DNA from: an uncultured Flavobacteriaceae bacterium
Lineage (GTDB): Bacteria > Bacteroidota > Bacteroidia > Flavobacteriales > Flavobacteriaceae
Assembly: GCA_947500585.1 (NCBI GenBank)
Contig: CANMSN010000002.1
Coordinates: forward strand, 124,001 to 188,000
DNA: 64,000 nt
Direction of reading: 5' to 3'
Shown here: piece after piece, positions 17,637 through 27,074 of the stretch
Layout of the letters: each line of letters opens with the position of its first letter
Numbering within the stretch: the first letter of the stretch is position 1
The notes under the pieces: model-generated
What the model was told of the DNA's origin: nothing
Databases searched by the model: none
What the model saw: only the letters and a program-made list of their open reading frames with translations
Made by a program: the position numbers and the translations under genes

Positions 17637-18964
17637 TGTTTTACAATTTTTTTGATTGACAAACCTTTGTTTGTGTAAAGCAATAAACTATAAATTGAGC
17701 TAGACAATTTTTCAATATTTATTTCTGGATTAGTGAAATCTGATAATTCTAAAACTATTCTTCCTTGATTATTTACTACTTGAACTTTATTAATCGATAG
17801 CTTATTAGGGTTTTTAATATATAAAATATCTTTTGCTGGCATTGGGTAAATTGATATTTCGTCCTTAATATGATTATCAATACTTAATAGTTCTACATAT
17901 TTTTTGACTGTTAGCTTTCTCGAAACACCCCAATCTTCCATAGCCACATAAAGCTCATTATTAAAAAAATTCAAACTAGTATTGAAAACTACAGAATCAG
18001 TTACTAATGAACCTCCTACATATTCCCAAGATATTCCATTAAACTTTTTTAATCTAGCAAAACTATCTCCTAAACCACCTGTTACGTATAAAACATACAA
18101 TTCATTATTATAAACTTTTAAGTCTGGTGTAGAAGCAAAATCATTTGTGAAATCCTGACTTGATAAATCTATCCAATCACTACCATCAAAAATCATTACT
18201 GCTAATCTTTCATTATTAGAGTGATCTCTAAATGCAAGACAAGGTTGCTCTTTGTAAAATGCTAAATTACAATATGTAATTTGCCCTGGTGAAAAACCTC
18301 TGTTTCCTACAACTTCCCAATTTACTCCATTAAACCTCATAACTGTAGCTTTATATCCGCCGTCAACACCATTATATCCCTCTTTAAATGCTACATAAGG
18401 CATATTATTATAAAACTTTAAATCTAACCAAAATGTTCCAACAGCAGAAAACCCTGGAATACCTACTATATCCCAAGTAATTCCATTAAACTTCTTAACA
18501 GTTATTTTAGTTTGTTCATTGAAATCTTTATAGGCAATATATAAATCCCCTCCATCTGAGGCCAAATTTATATCATAAGCTACATTAGATGAAGGAGAAG
18601 GTAGCAATTCCCAAGTAATTCCATTAAATTTCATTATTGAAGGAACCCTAGAGTTATCATTGTCGTCAAAGGCCACATAAGCTTCATTATTGTGAAAAAC
18701 AAAATCTAAAAAAGTTCCTACTGTGTTGGAAAACCCCGAAACACCAATATCATCCCATTCTGACCCGTTAAATTTCTTTACTGAAACACCATAATTATTA
18801 GACCAGTCCTTAAAAGCTACATAGGCTTCATTATTATGAAATTTAATACTATTGTATATAGCAACTCCATCAGAAAACCCTGGCTCCCCTAGATTTTCCC
18901 ACTGAGAATGAGATATTCCAACAGTTAATACCATTAATAATATTAATACTATTTTTTTATCCAT
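17633..18964 (-). CDS. T9SS cargo protein, repeated beta-propeller-like body with type A sorting domain
   Basis: About 443 residues from the ATG at 18962-18964 (MDKKIVLILLMVLTVGISHSQ, a good signal peptide; an ATG 12 bases earlier is possible). The body has six to seven repeats of about 50 residues with the pattern AYVAFKDxxNN..VKKFNGxxW..VGxxGFS followed by a NNE turn, which suggests a beta-propeller. The last about 75 residues (ISIYPMPAKDILYI to KGLSIKKIVKH) are a type A C-terminal domain recognised by the type IX secretion system. The protein is therefore predicted to be exported across the outer membrane or attached to the surface. Ligand or activity is unknown. Confidence 0.85.
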   Translation of the reverse strand: MDKKIVLILLMVLTVGISHSQWENLGEPGFSDGVAIYNSIKFHNNEAYVAFKDWSNNYGVSVKKFNGSEWDDIGVSGFSNTVGTFLDFVFHNNEAYVAFDDNDNSRVPSIMKFNGITWELLPSPSSNVAYDINLASDGGDLYIAYKDFNEQTKITVKKFNGITWDIVGIPGFSAVGTFWLDLKFYNNMPYVAFKEGYNGVDGGYKATVMRFNGVNWEVVGNRGFSPGQITYCNLAFYKEQPCLAFRDHSNNERLAVMIFDGSDWIDLSSQDFTNDFASTPDLKVYNNELYVLYVTGGLGDSFARLKKFNGISWEYVGGSLVTDSVVFNTSLNFFNNELYVAMEDWGVSRKLTVKKYVELLSIDNHIKDEISIYPMPAKDILYIKNPNKLSINKVQVVNNQGRIVLELSDFTNPEINIEKLSSSIYSLLLYTNKGLSIKKIVKH

Positions 18965-19032
18965 TTTTAATATCATTTGTAACTCAAAATTAGGAAATTA
19001 ATAAATAACATAAACAATAAAGCTTTTTGTCT

Positions 19033-19779
19033 CTATTCAAAGATTAGTTTCCCTCTATATTGCTGTTCCACATCAATTATTGGTGGTTCATTTACAGAAA
19101 TCACATCACCCGTTCCAGATATTTTACCTTTAATTGATTGTATAGGGTTTACAATCATATCATTAGAACTCCTATTCCAAATAACAACGTTTTGAGCTAC
19201 CAAATCTCGACCTTCAAAACGTGATGTTCCGGCAGCAAAAGTAATATTCATAGTATTGGTTTTCCCTGAAATAAAACAATTGGATAAGTTATTGAACACC
19301 AAATTAAAAGCACTATTATCAATTTTTAATCTAAAATTTCCATTTGTAAATGATTCTGGAGCACTAAAATCCTCAGCAAAAACTGTTAAATTAGGATAAG
19401 TTAAAACCCCATCAGAACTGATATCGTATTGAGTTGAGCTTCTTATTTCTGTAATATTTGGTGATGTAACATATACTTTAGTAATACCATAATTACGTAA
19501 ATAATTACAAGTATTATTATTGGTTAAAATTAGTCTTCCTTCAACAACAGAACCTTCAACATCGTTTAATAAATTCTTTCCAGTTTCAATTATCACTTTT
19601 TGTTCAGTCCCTAGTTTAATAATTAATTCAATATCACGATTAACCAGTATTTTATTAAAAGTCTCAACATCTACTTCTTGTTGAATGATATCACCTGTTT
19701 TCTGAAAACAATCTTCAGCATTTTCACTATCGCAGGAAACAATTAAGAACAAACCAAATATGTAAATTAAGTTTTTCAT
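19033..19779 (-). CDS. DUF2807 (head GIN domain) lipoprotein
   Basis: A 248-residue protein with a lipoprotein signal peptide; the lipobox LIVSC puts the lipidated Cys at residue 16. The mature part is a right-handed beta-structured DUF2807 domain, as seen in VDVETFNKILVNRDIELIIK and the repeated short strands later on. Such proteins are common in Bacteroidota and are called putative auto-transporter adhesin head GIN domains, but no activity is established. It is likely periplasm- or surface-facing. A pair of inverted palindromic repeats lies between this gene and the PagL-like gene upstream. Confidence 0.8.
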   Translation of the reverse strand: MKNLIYIFGLFLIVSCDSENAEDCFQKTGDIIQQEVDVETFNKILVNRDIELIIKLGTEQKVIIETGKNLLNDVEGSVVEGRLILTNNNTCNYLRNYGITKVYVTSPNITEIRSSTQYDISSDGVLTYPNLTVFAEDFSAPESFTNGNFRLKIDNSAFNLVFNNLSNCFISGKTNTMNITFAAGTSRFEGRDLVAQNVVIWNRSSNDMIVNPIQSIKGKISGTGDVISVNEPPIIDVEQQYRGKLIFE

Positions 19780-19784
19780 TTTTT

Positions 19785-19864
19785 GTTATTCCTGCGAAAG
19801 CAGGAATCCATTTATTTATAATACAGTTTCAATTTATAAGATTCCTGCCTTCGCAGGAATGACA
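19785..19864. repeat. inverted pair of ATTCCTGCGAAAGCAGGAAT palindromes
   Basis: Two copies (about 19786-19809 and 19840-19864) of the same palindromic unit face each other across about 30 bases. The unit has the general form GTCATTCCTGCnnnGCAGGAATC. Related units with CCCG arms occur at 40439, 48399, 48465 and 51609. Such pairs resemble REP/BIME elements. Confidence 0.75.
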
Positions 19865-19868
19865 AATT

Positions 19869-20966
19869 TTATAACCTTAATCCAACTCCAAATTCAATAG
19901 CTTCGGCTTTAGCCCCATGTGATTTAAGCGTTAGCGCACCAAACCACTTCTCACTAAAATAACGTTTTAAACCTATCCTGAAATAAGTTCGTCCTTCAAA
20001 ATCATAAGGGTAATAAACATAATAACCAACTTGAGTTACCAAAGATGTCTTATTAATAAACAACTCATGACCAGCAAAAATACCAACACGTTTATGATCT
20101 TCATTTCCAGATAAATCATCTTCTGGAAAAGACACACTTCTATAATAAATAAGTTCTTTTAAAAAATTTGAAAAGAAAACATCAGTTCCCAATTGAAAGG
20201 CACTTTTTCTGTTAATACGCTTATCAGCGTAAGCAGAAAAAATATAAAACGGAAATTGTCCGCTATCTACAATATCGCTTTCATTAATACCAGTTCTAAA
20301 TACAAAATTATATTTTATAGGTTCTGTAAATTTTCTATCATTGGCATCTAACGTATTTTGATACTCCAATTCCTCTTCATCTAAATTATAAGTAACACCT
20401 AAATTAAAAGTAATAGAATTAACACTTGCATTTGGTGCTTTTACATTACCATTAGAATAATGTAACAGAGAAAATCCTGTTTGTAATCCAAAATTATTAA
20501 AAATGCGTTCTTTTTTATAATTAAGCATTAAATATGTAGCACTCATAATATTGGTGCCAAATGCTATATTTCTAAAGTTATTTTCTTTATCGTAAGGATT
20601 GTTAGTATAGGCTAAACCTTGACCAATACGAAACATTAAATTTCGTTTTAAAAAGTAAAAATTATAATGCGCATAAACAGAAGTTACATTGCCTAAAACA
20701 TCATTTTTTAAATTTTGATATGCAAAAGAGACTCCATAATCAGGATAGTTAAAACGTTGTTCCCAATCATTAAAACCATAGGTTTTTTTATTCCAACTTA
20801 AAATAAAACCTTCTGGATGACCATCAATCAAATGAAGAATATCGTTATTGTGTAATGCTATATTCCCTTTAAAATAATTAACATCGAAAGAAGATCTATG
20901 CTGATTTTCTTGAGAAAAGGAAAAAGCATAAATTATACAAAAAGCAGATAAAAGGAATTGGCGCAT
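19869..20966 (-). CDS. acyloxyacyl hydrolase / PagL-like lipid A deacylase
   Basis: A predicted outer-membrane beta-barrel of 365 residues from the ATG at 20964-20966, where MRQFLLSAFCIIYAFSFSQ forms a proper signal peptide. The longer frame from 21023 adds 19 residues before the signal sequence and is rejected. The PagL-type active-site segment is visible as LLHYSNGN, with His169 and Ser171, followed by a NLGVTY strand. Alternating aromatic strands and a terminal FGVGLRL agree with a barrel. PagL enzymes remove the 3-O acyl chain of lipid A. The C-terminal about 170 residues extend beyond the classical PagL length. Its start lies 37 bp beyond the metF stop, so co-transcription with metF is possible though functionally unexplained. 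Confidence 0.78.
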   Translation of the reverse strand: MRQFLLSAFCIIYAFSFSQENQHRSSFDVNYFKGNIALHNNDILHLIDGHPEGFILSWNKKTYGFNDWEQRFNYPDYGVSFAYQNLKNDVLGNVTSVYAHYNFYFLKRNLMFRIGQGLAYTNNPYDKENNFRNIAFGTNIMSATYLMLNYKKERIFNNFGLQTGFSLLHYSNGNVKAPNASVNSITFNLGVTYNLDEEELEYQNTLDANDRKFTEPIKYNFVFRTGINESDIVDSGQFPFYIFSAYADKRINRKSAFQLGTDVFFSNFLKELIYYRSVSFPEDDLSGNEDHKRVGIFAGHELFINKTSLVTQVGYYVYYPYDFEGRTYFRIGLKRYFSEKWFGALTLKSHGAKAEAIEFGVGLRL

Positions 20967-21003
20967 GAATAGATTTGCTTGAACAGCAAAAATAACAGAA
21001 TAA

Positions 21004-21960
21004 TTAAAACAACTGCGATGCAATGGCTTTTATATTATCGCTCTTACCCATAGAATAATAGTGTAATACCGGCACGCCAAAATCTCTTAATTCTTTTGAT
21101 TGTTTGATAGCCCATTCAACACCTACTTGTCTTACCGCTTTATTGTCTTTGCAAGCCTCAACCGCATTAATTAAATCTTCAGGAATATCAATTTTAAAAA
21201 CCTGTGGTAATAATTGTAAATGTCGCTTAACGGCTATTGGCTTGATACCCGGAATGATAGGCACATTAATTCCAGCTTGTTTAGCAAGTTCAACAAACTC
21301 AAAATACTTTTGATTATCAAAAAACATTTGTGTAACCACATAATCTGCACCAGCATCAACCTTTTCTTTTAAGCGTTTTAAATCCGTATTTATTGAAGGT
21401 GCTTCCAAATGTTTTTCTGGATAGCCTGCAACACCAATACAAAAATCGGTTTTATTATCCGATTCTATAACATCATGTAAATACTTACCTCGATTTAAGT
21501 CACTCATTTGTTTTACCAAATCGCAAGCGTAATTATTTCCTCCAGCTACGGGTTCAAAATATTGTTCACCTTTCATAGCATCACCACGAAGCGCCATAAC
21601 ATTATCAATACCTAAATAATGACAATCTACCAACACATATTCGGTTTCCTCTTTGGTAAACCCACCACACAACACATGCGGTATAGTATCTACATTATAC
21701 TTATGCTTAATTGCAGCGCAAATCCCAACCGTTCCAGGTCGCATACGTGTAATTTTTCTATCTAAAAGTCCGTCACCTTTGTTAATATAAACATATTCCT
21801 CTCTAGATGTTGTTACATCAATAAAAGGCGGTTTAAACTCCATTAAAGGGTCTATATTGTTATATAATTCCTGAATGCTATTCCCTTTTTTGGGTGGAAT
21901 AATCTCAAACGAAAACAAAGTTTTCCCGTTGGCTTTTTTTATGTGGTCTGTTACTTTCAT
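21004..21960 (-). CDS. metF: methylenetetrahydrofolate reductase
   Basis: MetF reduces 5,10-methylene-THF to 5-methyl-THF using FAD, which supplies the methyl group for MetH. The 318-residue barrel has the usual N-terminal FSFEIIPPKKG with the catalytic Glu, then VLCGGFTKEETEYVL, ALRGD, VAGYPEKH and DYVVTQMFFDN. Length is typical of the bacterial enzyme. It follows metH in the same direction, but the 284-bp gap is filled with repeats, so its expression from the riboswitch-controlled transcript is uncertain. The start codon is abutted by the same G-rich repeat as dtd. Confidence 0.95.
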   Translation of the reverse strand: MKVTDHIKKANGKTLFSFEIIPPKKGNSIQELYNNIDPLMEFKPPFIDVTTSREEYVYINKGDGLLDRKITRMRPGTVGICAAIKHKYNVDTIPHVLCGGFTKEETEYVLVDCHYLGIDNVMALRGDAMKGEQYFEPVAGGNNYACDLVKQMSDLNRGKYLHDVIESDNKTDFCIGVAGYPEKHLEAPSINTDLKRLKEKVDAGADYVVTQMFFDNQKYFEFVELAKQAGINVPIIPGIKPIAVKRHLQLLPQVFKIDIPEDLINAVEACKDNKAVRQVGVEWAIKQSKELRDFGVPVLHYYSMGKSDNIKAIASQLF

Positions 21961-21984
21961 TCCCCTAAATCCCCAAAGGGGACT
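21961..21984. repeat. CCCCTAAATCCCCAAAGGGG repeat abutting the metF start codon
   Basis: Identical in sequence and orientation to 7219-7242 before dtd. The element occupies the place where a ribosome would bind. Confidence 0.8.
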
Positions 21985-22013
21985 TTCAATTAGTTAATAT
22001 TATTTTATTTTTT

Positions 22014-22243
22014 GGGCGTTACCACAAGAGTCGCGCTTTACTTTGCAAGTCCTCGCTCGTTCCTCGCTGTGGGCTTTCCTCTACAATCGCTAACGCACCA
22101 CTCTTGCTCTAAATCCTCCCCAACCCCTCCAAAGGAGGGGCTTTTTAATGGGCGTGTATTAAATTTTAATTTCTTTTATAAATTCTTAATTTCATTCTTT
22201 ACCTCATTTGTTCCTCCCCTTCGGGGAGGCTAGGTGGGGCTTT
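22014..22243. repeat. repeat cluster in the metF-metH gap
   Basis: Three repeat-like parts fill the gap. 22014-22120 is a GC-richer block starting GGGCGTTACCACAAGAG and containing CTACAATCGCTAACGC, of a type I recall as dispersed in many Bacteroidota genomes. 22125-22147 holds CCCCTCC AAA GGAGGGG followed by T. 22212-22243 holds CCTCCCC TTCG GGGAGG and a second GGTGGGG arm followed by T. The last two could also act as terminators on the plus strand. No gene is supported here; small frames through it are low-complexity. Confidence 0.55.
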
Positions 22244-22244
22244 T

Positions 22245-24917
22245 TTACTCTGCAAGCGTTGGATGCAACCACTTTCTGGCTTTCTCTTTTGTTATGCATT
22301 TTCTGGTGGCATAATCAGTCACTTGGTCGTCTGTAATCTTACCTAAACCAAAATACTTCGATTCTGGATTTCCAAAATAATACCCCGAAACTGCTGCTGC
22401 AGGCCACATCGCTAAACTTTCAGTTAACGTTACACCTATTAGTTTTTCAACTTCTAGTAATTCCCAAATCGTTTCCTTTTCTAAATGATCAGGACACGCA
22501 GGATACCCTGGTGCAGGACGAATACCTTTATAACTTTCTTTTATTAAATCTTGATTTGTTAAATCTTCATTAGCAGCATACCCCCAATGTTTAGTTCGTA
22601 TTTGCTTGTGCAAATATTCAGCAAAAGCTTCTGCAAATCGATCTGCAATAGCTTGTGCCATAATCGCATTATAATCATCTTCCTTTTTTCTGTAACTATC
22701 GGCTAATTCTTGTGCTCCAAAAATAGCCACACAAAATGCACCCATATAATCTGTTTTACCAGAATCTTTTGGTGCAATAAAATCTGCTAAAGCCATATTC
22801 GGGATTCCATCTCGCTTTTTTAATTGCTGACGCAAGGTTCTAAAAACAGCTATTTCCTCGCCTTTTTTCTGTACAGAAATATCATCTTCGTTTATCGTAT
22901 TTGCTTCAAACAAACCAAAAACTGCTTTAGGCTTCAATAATTGTTTTGCAATAATTTGCTGAACCATTTCTTGTGCATCTTCAAACAACTGGGTTGCCTG
23001 TTCTCCAACAACGTCATCAGTTAAAATATCTGGATATTTACCATGTAAATCCCAGCTTCTAAAAAACGGACTCCAATCTATAAATGGTAATAATTCTTTT
23101 AAGCTTAATTGTTTTAGAATTTGAACTCCTAATTCTTTAGGCTTCATGATTTCAGAAGTACTCCAATCAATTTTAAACTTTCTATCTCGTGCTTCATTAA
23201 TAGAAATATATGATTTCTCTTTCCCGCGTTTTAAAAACTTAGTCCGGAATTCATCATAATCCGCTTTCATCTTTGCAACATATTCGCGCGATGTTTTTTT
23301 ATTCAACAAATCACCAACAACAGTTACCGCTCTTGAGGCATCATTTACATGAACTACGGCACTTTTATACTGTGTATCAATCTTAACCGCTGTATGCGCT
23401 TTTGATGTTGTTGCGCCACCAATAAGTAATGGCACATCAAAGTTCTGACGTTGCATTTCTTTTGCCAAATACACCATTTCATCAAGTGATGGTGTAATTA
23501 AACCCGATAAACCAATGGCATCAACACGTTCTTTTATGGCTGTTTCAATAATTTTTTCTGGTGGCACCATAACGCCTAAATCAACTATTTCATAATTATT
23601 GCAGGCTAAAACTACACTCACTATATTTTTTCCAATATCGTGTACATCACCTTTTACAGTTGCCATTAATATTTTACCAACAGGTTCTTGTTTATCACCT
23701 TTTTCAGCTTCAATAAACGGATTTAAATAACCCACCGCTTTTTTCATGACACGAGCAGATTTCACTACTTGTGGCAAAAACATTTTTCCAGCGCCAAACA
23801 AATCCCCAACAACGTTCATCCCAATCATTAAATGACCTTCGATAACCTCGATTGGTTTTTCAGCTTCTTGTCTCGCTTGCTCAACATCTTCAATAATATA
23901 GGCATCAATACCTTTTACTAAAGCATGGGTAATTCTTTCTTGTAACGGATTCTCTCGCCATGATAAATCCAATCCTTTTTCAACTTTCGAGCCTTTTACA
24001 GTTTCAGCAAAATCTAATAATCGTTCTGTAGCATCATCTCTTCTGTCTAAAATAACATCTTCAACATGTTCTAATAAATCTTTCGGAATATCATCATAAA
24101 CCTCCAATAACGCAGGGTTTACAATACCCATATTCATACCTGCTTGAATGGCATGATATAAAAATACCGAGTGCATGGCTTCACGAACGCCATCATTTCC
24201 TCTAAATGAAAACGACACATTACTTACGCCCCCACTTACACTTACATTTTCCAAATTTTGACGCACCCAACGTGTCGCTTCAATGAAATCGATAGCGTTT
24301 CTGCGATGTTCTTCCATTCCTGTTGCCACAGGAAAAATATTTAAATCGAAAATGATATCCTCAGAAGGAAAACCTACTTTGTTAACCAAAATATCATACG
24401 ATCGTTTCGAAATTTCTAACCTTCGCTCATAATTATCAGCTTGTCCAACTTCATCAAAAGCCATGACTATGACTGCAGCTCCGTAACGTTTTATTTGTTT
24501 TGCTTCCCAAATAAATTTGTCTTCGCCTTCTTTTAACGAAATAGAATTTACTACACATTTTCCTTGCACCACTTGAAGTCCAGCTTCTATGATTTCCCAT
24601 TTAGAACTGTCAATCATGATTGGTACACGACAAATATCTGGTTCAGCTGCTATTAAATTCAAAAAACGAATCATCGCTTCTTTTCCATCAATCAAACCAT
24701 CATCAAAATTAATATCGATGATTTGCGCACCGCCGTCTACTTGATGACGCGCAATATCTAAAGCTTCATCAAATTTTTCTTCTTTAATTAAACGAAGAAA
24801 TTTTCTTGATCCTGCAACGTTTGTTCGCTCTCCTACATTTATAAAATTGCTGTTTTCGTTTAAAACCAAAGGTTCTAAACCAGACAATTTCATGTATTTA
24901 CTTTGTTTTACTTTCAT
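22245..24917 (-). CDS. metH: cobalamin-dependent methionine synthase, pterin/B12/activation part of a split MetH
   Basis: This is the C-terminal three quarters of MetH as a separate 890-residue protein. Domain order: methyl-THF-binding barrel (about 15-280, [29 protein letters not shown]), four-helix cap (about 330-410), B12 domain with the axial His426 in DVHDIGKN and the later SGLITPS, and SAM-dependent reactivation domain (about 570-890, [12 protein letters not shown]). The homocysteine-binding module is encoded separately at 25749-26744. All expected domains are present and start cleanly, so the split is functional rather than a frameshift. Expression is expected to fall with SAM through the riboswitch at 26795-26944. 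Confidence 0.95.
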   Translation of the reverse strand: MKVKQSKYMKLSGLEPLVLNENSNFINVGERTNVAGSRKFLRLIKEEKFDEALDIARHQVDGGAQIIDINFDDGLIDGKEAMIRFLNLIAAEPDICRVPIMIDSSKWEIIEAGLQVVQGKCVVNSISLKEGEDKFIWEAKQIKRYGAAVIVMAFDEVGQADNYERRLEISKRSYDILVNKVGFPSEDIIFDLNIFPVATGMEEHRRNAIDFIEATRWVRQNLENVSVSGGVSNVSFSFRGNDGVREAMHSVFLYHAIQAGMNMGIVNPALLEVYDDIPKDLLEHVEDVILDRRDDATERLLDFAETVKGSKVEKGLDLSWRENPLQERITHALVKGIDAYIIEDVEQARQEAEKPIEVIEGHLMIGMNVVGDLFGAGKMFLPQVVKSARVMKKAVGYLNPFIEAEKGDKQEPVGKILMATVKGDVHDIGKNIVSVVLACNNYEIVDLGVMVPPEKIIETAIKERVDAIGLSGLITPSLDEMVYLAKEMQRQNFDVPLLIGGATTSKAHTAVKIDTQYKSAVVHVNDASRAVTVVGDLLNKKTSREYVAKMKADYDEFRTKFLKRGKEKSYISINEARDRKFKIDWSTSEIMKPKELGVQILKQLSLKELLPFIDWSPFFRSWDLHGKYPDILTDDVVGEQATQLFEDAQEMVQQIIAKQLLKPKAVFGLFEANTINEDDISVQKKGEEIAVFRTLRQQLKKRDGIPNMALADFIAPKDSGKTDYMGAFCVAIFGAQELADSYRKKEDDYNAIMAQAIADRFAEAFAEYLHKQIRTKHWGYAANEDLTNQDLIKESYKGIRPAPGYPACPDHLEKETIWELLEVEKLIGVTLTESLAMWPAAAVSGYYFGNPESKYFGLGKITDDQVTDYATRKCITKEKARKWLHPTLAE

Positions 24918-24931
24918 TTTTTATTGCTCAT

Positions 24932-25025
24932 AGACCTACAAGGTTTTTAAAACCTCGTAGGTCTTACACTTATTATGATATTTATCTTTCTTAGACCTGT
25001 CAGGTTTTAAAAACCTGACAGGTCT
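24932..25025. repeat. two 33-bp AGACCT..AGGTCT palindromes
   Basis: 24932-24964 and 24993-25025 are two palindromes of the same length and layout (AGACCTnnnAGGTT core AACCTnnnAGGTCT). Their arms differ at several places, and in the second copy the differences are matched by compensating changes on the other arm. This shows that the fold, not only the sequence, is retained. A related unit lies at 54590-54623. Confidence 0.75.
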
Positions 25026-25030
25026 TCATG

Positions 25031-25312
25031 CTATACGTAATGTTCTACTGTTGGAAATGGATCATAAAAATGATGCAATAACGCTTTCCATTCTTGATAT
25101 TCCACTGATTTTCTAAAACCAATTTCATGATCTTCAATCGTTTCCCAATTCACTAATAATATATATTTATTGTCTTCCTCGATACACTTTTTTAATTGAT
25201 GTGAGATGTAACCATTCATTGAAGAAATGATAGTTTCTGCTTTTTGAAAACTGGTTTCAAAAGCTTTTGATAGTCCTTCTTTTATATTTAATATAGCTAC
25301 TTCTAGAATCAT
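25031..25312 (-). CDS. small ABM-fold (antibiotic biosynthesis monooxygenase-like) protein
   Basis: A 93-residue single-domain protein with the dimeric alpha/beta-barrel pattern of the ABM superfamily (MILEVAILNIKEGLSKAFE, then GYISHQLKKCIEEDNKYILLVNWETIEDH). Members include quinol monooxygenases, haem-degrading enzymes and many proteins with no known reaction. No specific catalytic residues can be assigned. It lies inside the metH operon between the four-helix-bundle gene and the C-terminal metH gene, so it is probably SAM-riboswitch regulated. Any link to methionine is inferred from position. Confidence 0.8.
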   Translation of the reverse strand: MILEVAILNIKEGLSKAFETSFQKAETIISSMNGYISHQLKKCIEEDNKYILLVNWETIEDHEIGFRKSVEYQEWKALLHHFYDPFPTVEHYV

Positions 25313-25314
25313 TT

Positions 25315-25353
25315 CTTAGTTAATAGTTTTTGGTTGCTGGTTATTGGTTTTAC
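25315..25353. repeat. GGTTGCTGGTTATTGG repeat downstream of the four-helix-bundle gene
   Basis: A copy of the aroA-type dispersed repeat fills the 43-bp gap between the four-helix-bundle stop and the ABM gene start. It is inverted relative to the copy at 25715-25765. Confidence 0.65.
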
Positions 25354-25355
25354 AT

Positions 25356-25709
25356 TCATAATTTCTTATAATAATTGATAAAACCGTTTAACAACTTCTT
25401 ACTTGAAATGACTTTTTCTAAAATACTTTTTAATTCTTCTTCTGATATATATTCTAAATCGAAAGATAAATACAATTGTGTTTCTACTTCTTGTAAAGAG
25501 CCTTTAGCAATATATAAAAAATGAATTGTTTCTTTATTTGATTGTCTTCCTATGCCTTCTGCAATATTTGAAGGTACAGAAACAACACATCTTCTTATTT
25601 GATTTGTCAACCCGTACATTTCTTCTTTAGGGAACAATTTTGTTAGTATATAGACCAACTTAACCAATTCTCTAGAATATTTCCAAACATCTAATTCTGT
25701 ATAATTCAT
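25356..25709 (-). CDS. four-helix-bundle protein of the 23S rRNA intervening-sequence (IVP) family
   Basis: A 117-residue all-alpha protein with the family signature (LDVWKYSRELVKLVY at the N-terminus, then YGLTNQIRRCVVSVPSNIAEGIGRQSNKE, then a third and fourth helix). Relatives are encoded within intervening sequences of 23S rRNA genes in some bacteria, and related proteins serve as accessory subunits of retroelements; free-standing copies have no known function. Here the gene sits between the two halves of metH and is flanked on both sides by inverted copies of the GGTTATTAGTT-type repeat. This makes it look like inserted cargo or a mobile unit rather than a methionine gene. Confidence 0.88.
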   Translation of the reverse strand: MNYTELDVWKYSRELVKLVYILTKLFPKEEMYGLTNQIRRCVVSVPSNIAEGIGRQSNKETIHFLYIAKGSLQEVETQLYLSFDLEYISEEELKSILEKVISSKKLLNGFINYYKKL

Positions 25710-25714
25710 TTTTT

Positions 25715-25765
25715 ATTCATTAATAACAAGACCACTAACTATAAACCATTAACCAACAACTAATC
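25715..25765. repeat. AACCATTAACCAACAACTAA repeat upstream of the four-helix-bundle gene
   Basis: An inverted partner of 25315-25353. It overlaps the end of the metH N-part gene, so that its last residues (RLVVG) are encoded by the repeat. Confidence 0.65.
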
Positions 25766-26744
25766 TCGGTTTATACTTTGCAGCAATATTTGCTATCACA
25801 CGAATATGCTCAGGACTTGTACCACAACAACCACCAATAATATTAATTAAATTCTTCTTTAAATACTCTTCTATTTGCTCGCCCATTTCTTCTGGAGTTT
25901 CATCATACTCACCAAAAGCATTTGGTAAGCCTGCATTAGGATGTGCAGAAATTGCAAAGTCTGTTTTATTTGCAATAGCCTCTAAATGTGGTTGCAATAA
26001 ATTGGCTCCTAAAGCACAATTAAACCCAACCGATAATAATGGAATATGCGATACTGAAATTAAAAAAGCCTCTGCTGTTTGTCCTGATAAAGTTCTTCCA
26101 GAAGCATCGGTAATCGTTCCGCTTAACATAATTGGAACATCTATATCACGTTCTTCTTTAACTTCTTCAATCGCAAACAAAGCTGCTTTCGCATTTAAGG
26201 TATCAAAAACTGTTTCGACCAATAATAAATCTACACCACCATCAACTAAAGCCTCAACTTGTTGTTTATATGCTATTCGTAACTCATCAAAAGTAACTGC
26301 TCTATAACCAGGATCGTTTACATCTGGCGACATGCTGGCGGTTCTATTTGTCGGTCCAATAGAACCTGCAACAAAACGCGGTTTATGAGGTTCTTTAGCC
26401 GTAAACTCATCTGCAACTTCTTTCGCTATTTTAGCCGACTGGTAATTGAGTTCATACACCAAATCTTCCATCTGGTAATCTGCCATAGCAATGGTTGTTC
26501 CTGAGAAGGTATTGGTTTCAACAATATCTGCACCTGCTTCAAAATATTTCCCATGAATGGTTTTTATAGCGTCAGACTGGGTAATAGACAACAAATCATT
26601 ATTACCCTGCAATGGTGTTGGATAATCTTTAAAGCGTTCGCCTCTAAAATCTTCTTCAGTAAATTTATAAGCTTGTAGCATGGTGCCCATGGCACCATCT
26701 AAAACTAAAATTCGCTCTTTTAATGCTTGTTGTATGTTTGACAT
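25749..26744 (-). CDS. metH: homocysteine S-methyltransferase module, N-terminal part of a split MetH
   Basis: A 331-residue homocysteine-binding barrel equivalent to the first domain of MetH. It binds homocysteine through Zn2+ held by three cysteines, visible as Cys243 ([11 protein letters not shown]) and Cys306-Cys307 ([10 protein letters not shown]). N-terminal [12 protein letters not shown] and VETNTFSG are typical. It must act with the cobalamin protein encoded at 22245-24917 to make methionine. It is the first gene after the SAM riboswitch. Splitting of MetH at this domain border is known in other Bacteroidota; here two unrelated genes lie between the halves. Confidence 0.94.
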   Translation of the reverse strand: MSNIQQALKERILVLDGAMGTMLQAYKFTEEDFRGERFKDYPTPLQGNNDLLSITQSDAIKTIHGKYFEAGADIVETNTFSGTTIAMADYQMEDLVYELNYQSAKIAKEVADEFTAKEPHKPRFVAGSIGPTNRTASMSPDVNDPGYRAVTFDELRIAYKQQVEALVDGGVDLLLVETVFDTLNAKAALFAIEEVKEERDIDVPIMLSGTITDASGRTLSGQTAEAFLISVSHIPLLSVGFNCALGANLLQPHLEAIANKTDFAISAHPNAGLPNAFGEYDETPEEMGEQIEEYLKKNLINIIGGCCGTSPEHIRVIANIAAKYKPRLVVG

Positions 26745-26794
26745 TTGATATTTATTATCTGCATGTCATCAAGAAAAGTAGAAAAACACTTTTC

Positions 26795-26944
26795 GTTATC
26801 TTTCTGCTTTTTGATTAGTTCCTGAAACAAATTCAGGACAAGCAGTAGAATTTAGCACCTTCTTTACGATCCTGATAGTCATCAGGACATGTAAAGGGTT
26901 GCCAAGGCTTCAACGGGTCTAATCCCTCTACCTTTCTTGATAAC
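26795..26944 (-). promoter_or_regulatory. SAM-I (S-box) riboswitch of the metH operon
   Basis: The minus strand shows the S-box core: P1 GTTATC (26939-26944) paired with GATAAC (26795-26800), AAGAAAGGTAGAGGGA, the GCAACC loop motif after GAAGCCTTG, and AAGGTGCTAAATTC before a CTGCTT/AAGCAG stem. The P3 arm carries an additional CCTGATGACTATCAGG hairpin. No U-tract terminator follows. GAAAAGT/ACTTTTC is the only hairpin before the ATG, so control may act on translation. SAM binding would switch off metH. Confidence 0.9.
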
Positions 26945-26969
26945 ATTAGTACGTTAATGAACTAAGCCA

Positions 26970-26977
26970 CAAAAATA
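26970..26977 (-). promoter_or_regulatory. candidate -7 element upstream of the metH riboswitch
   Basis: TATTTTTG on the minus strand, an exact TAnnTTTG, placed so that transcription would begin shortly before the riboswitch P1 stem. No matching TTTG was found upstream, so confidence is limited. Confidence 0.35.
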
Positions 26978-27074
26978 AGAACTATATTTTTGTTATCCTT
27001 ATACTGCGGGGTGTTTTTTCGAACTTGTAGCTTTAATTATTAAAAACCTAAAAAAAATCTATTATAAGTATTAG

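Noticed and set aside
22012-22233. Small plus-strand reading frame in the metF-metH gap
   Set aside because: It runs entirely through repeats, has no recognisable domain and has low-complexity composition.
22245-26744. Split metH as a sequencing frameshift or pseudogene
   Set aside because: The two halves are separated by two complete genes, each half starts and ends at a domain border, and all catalytic and metal residues are present; a split MetH is known in Bacteroidota.
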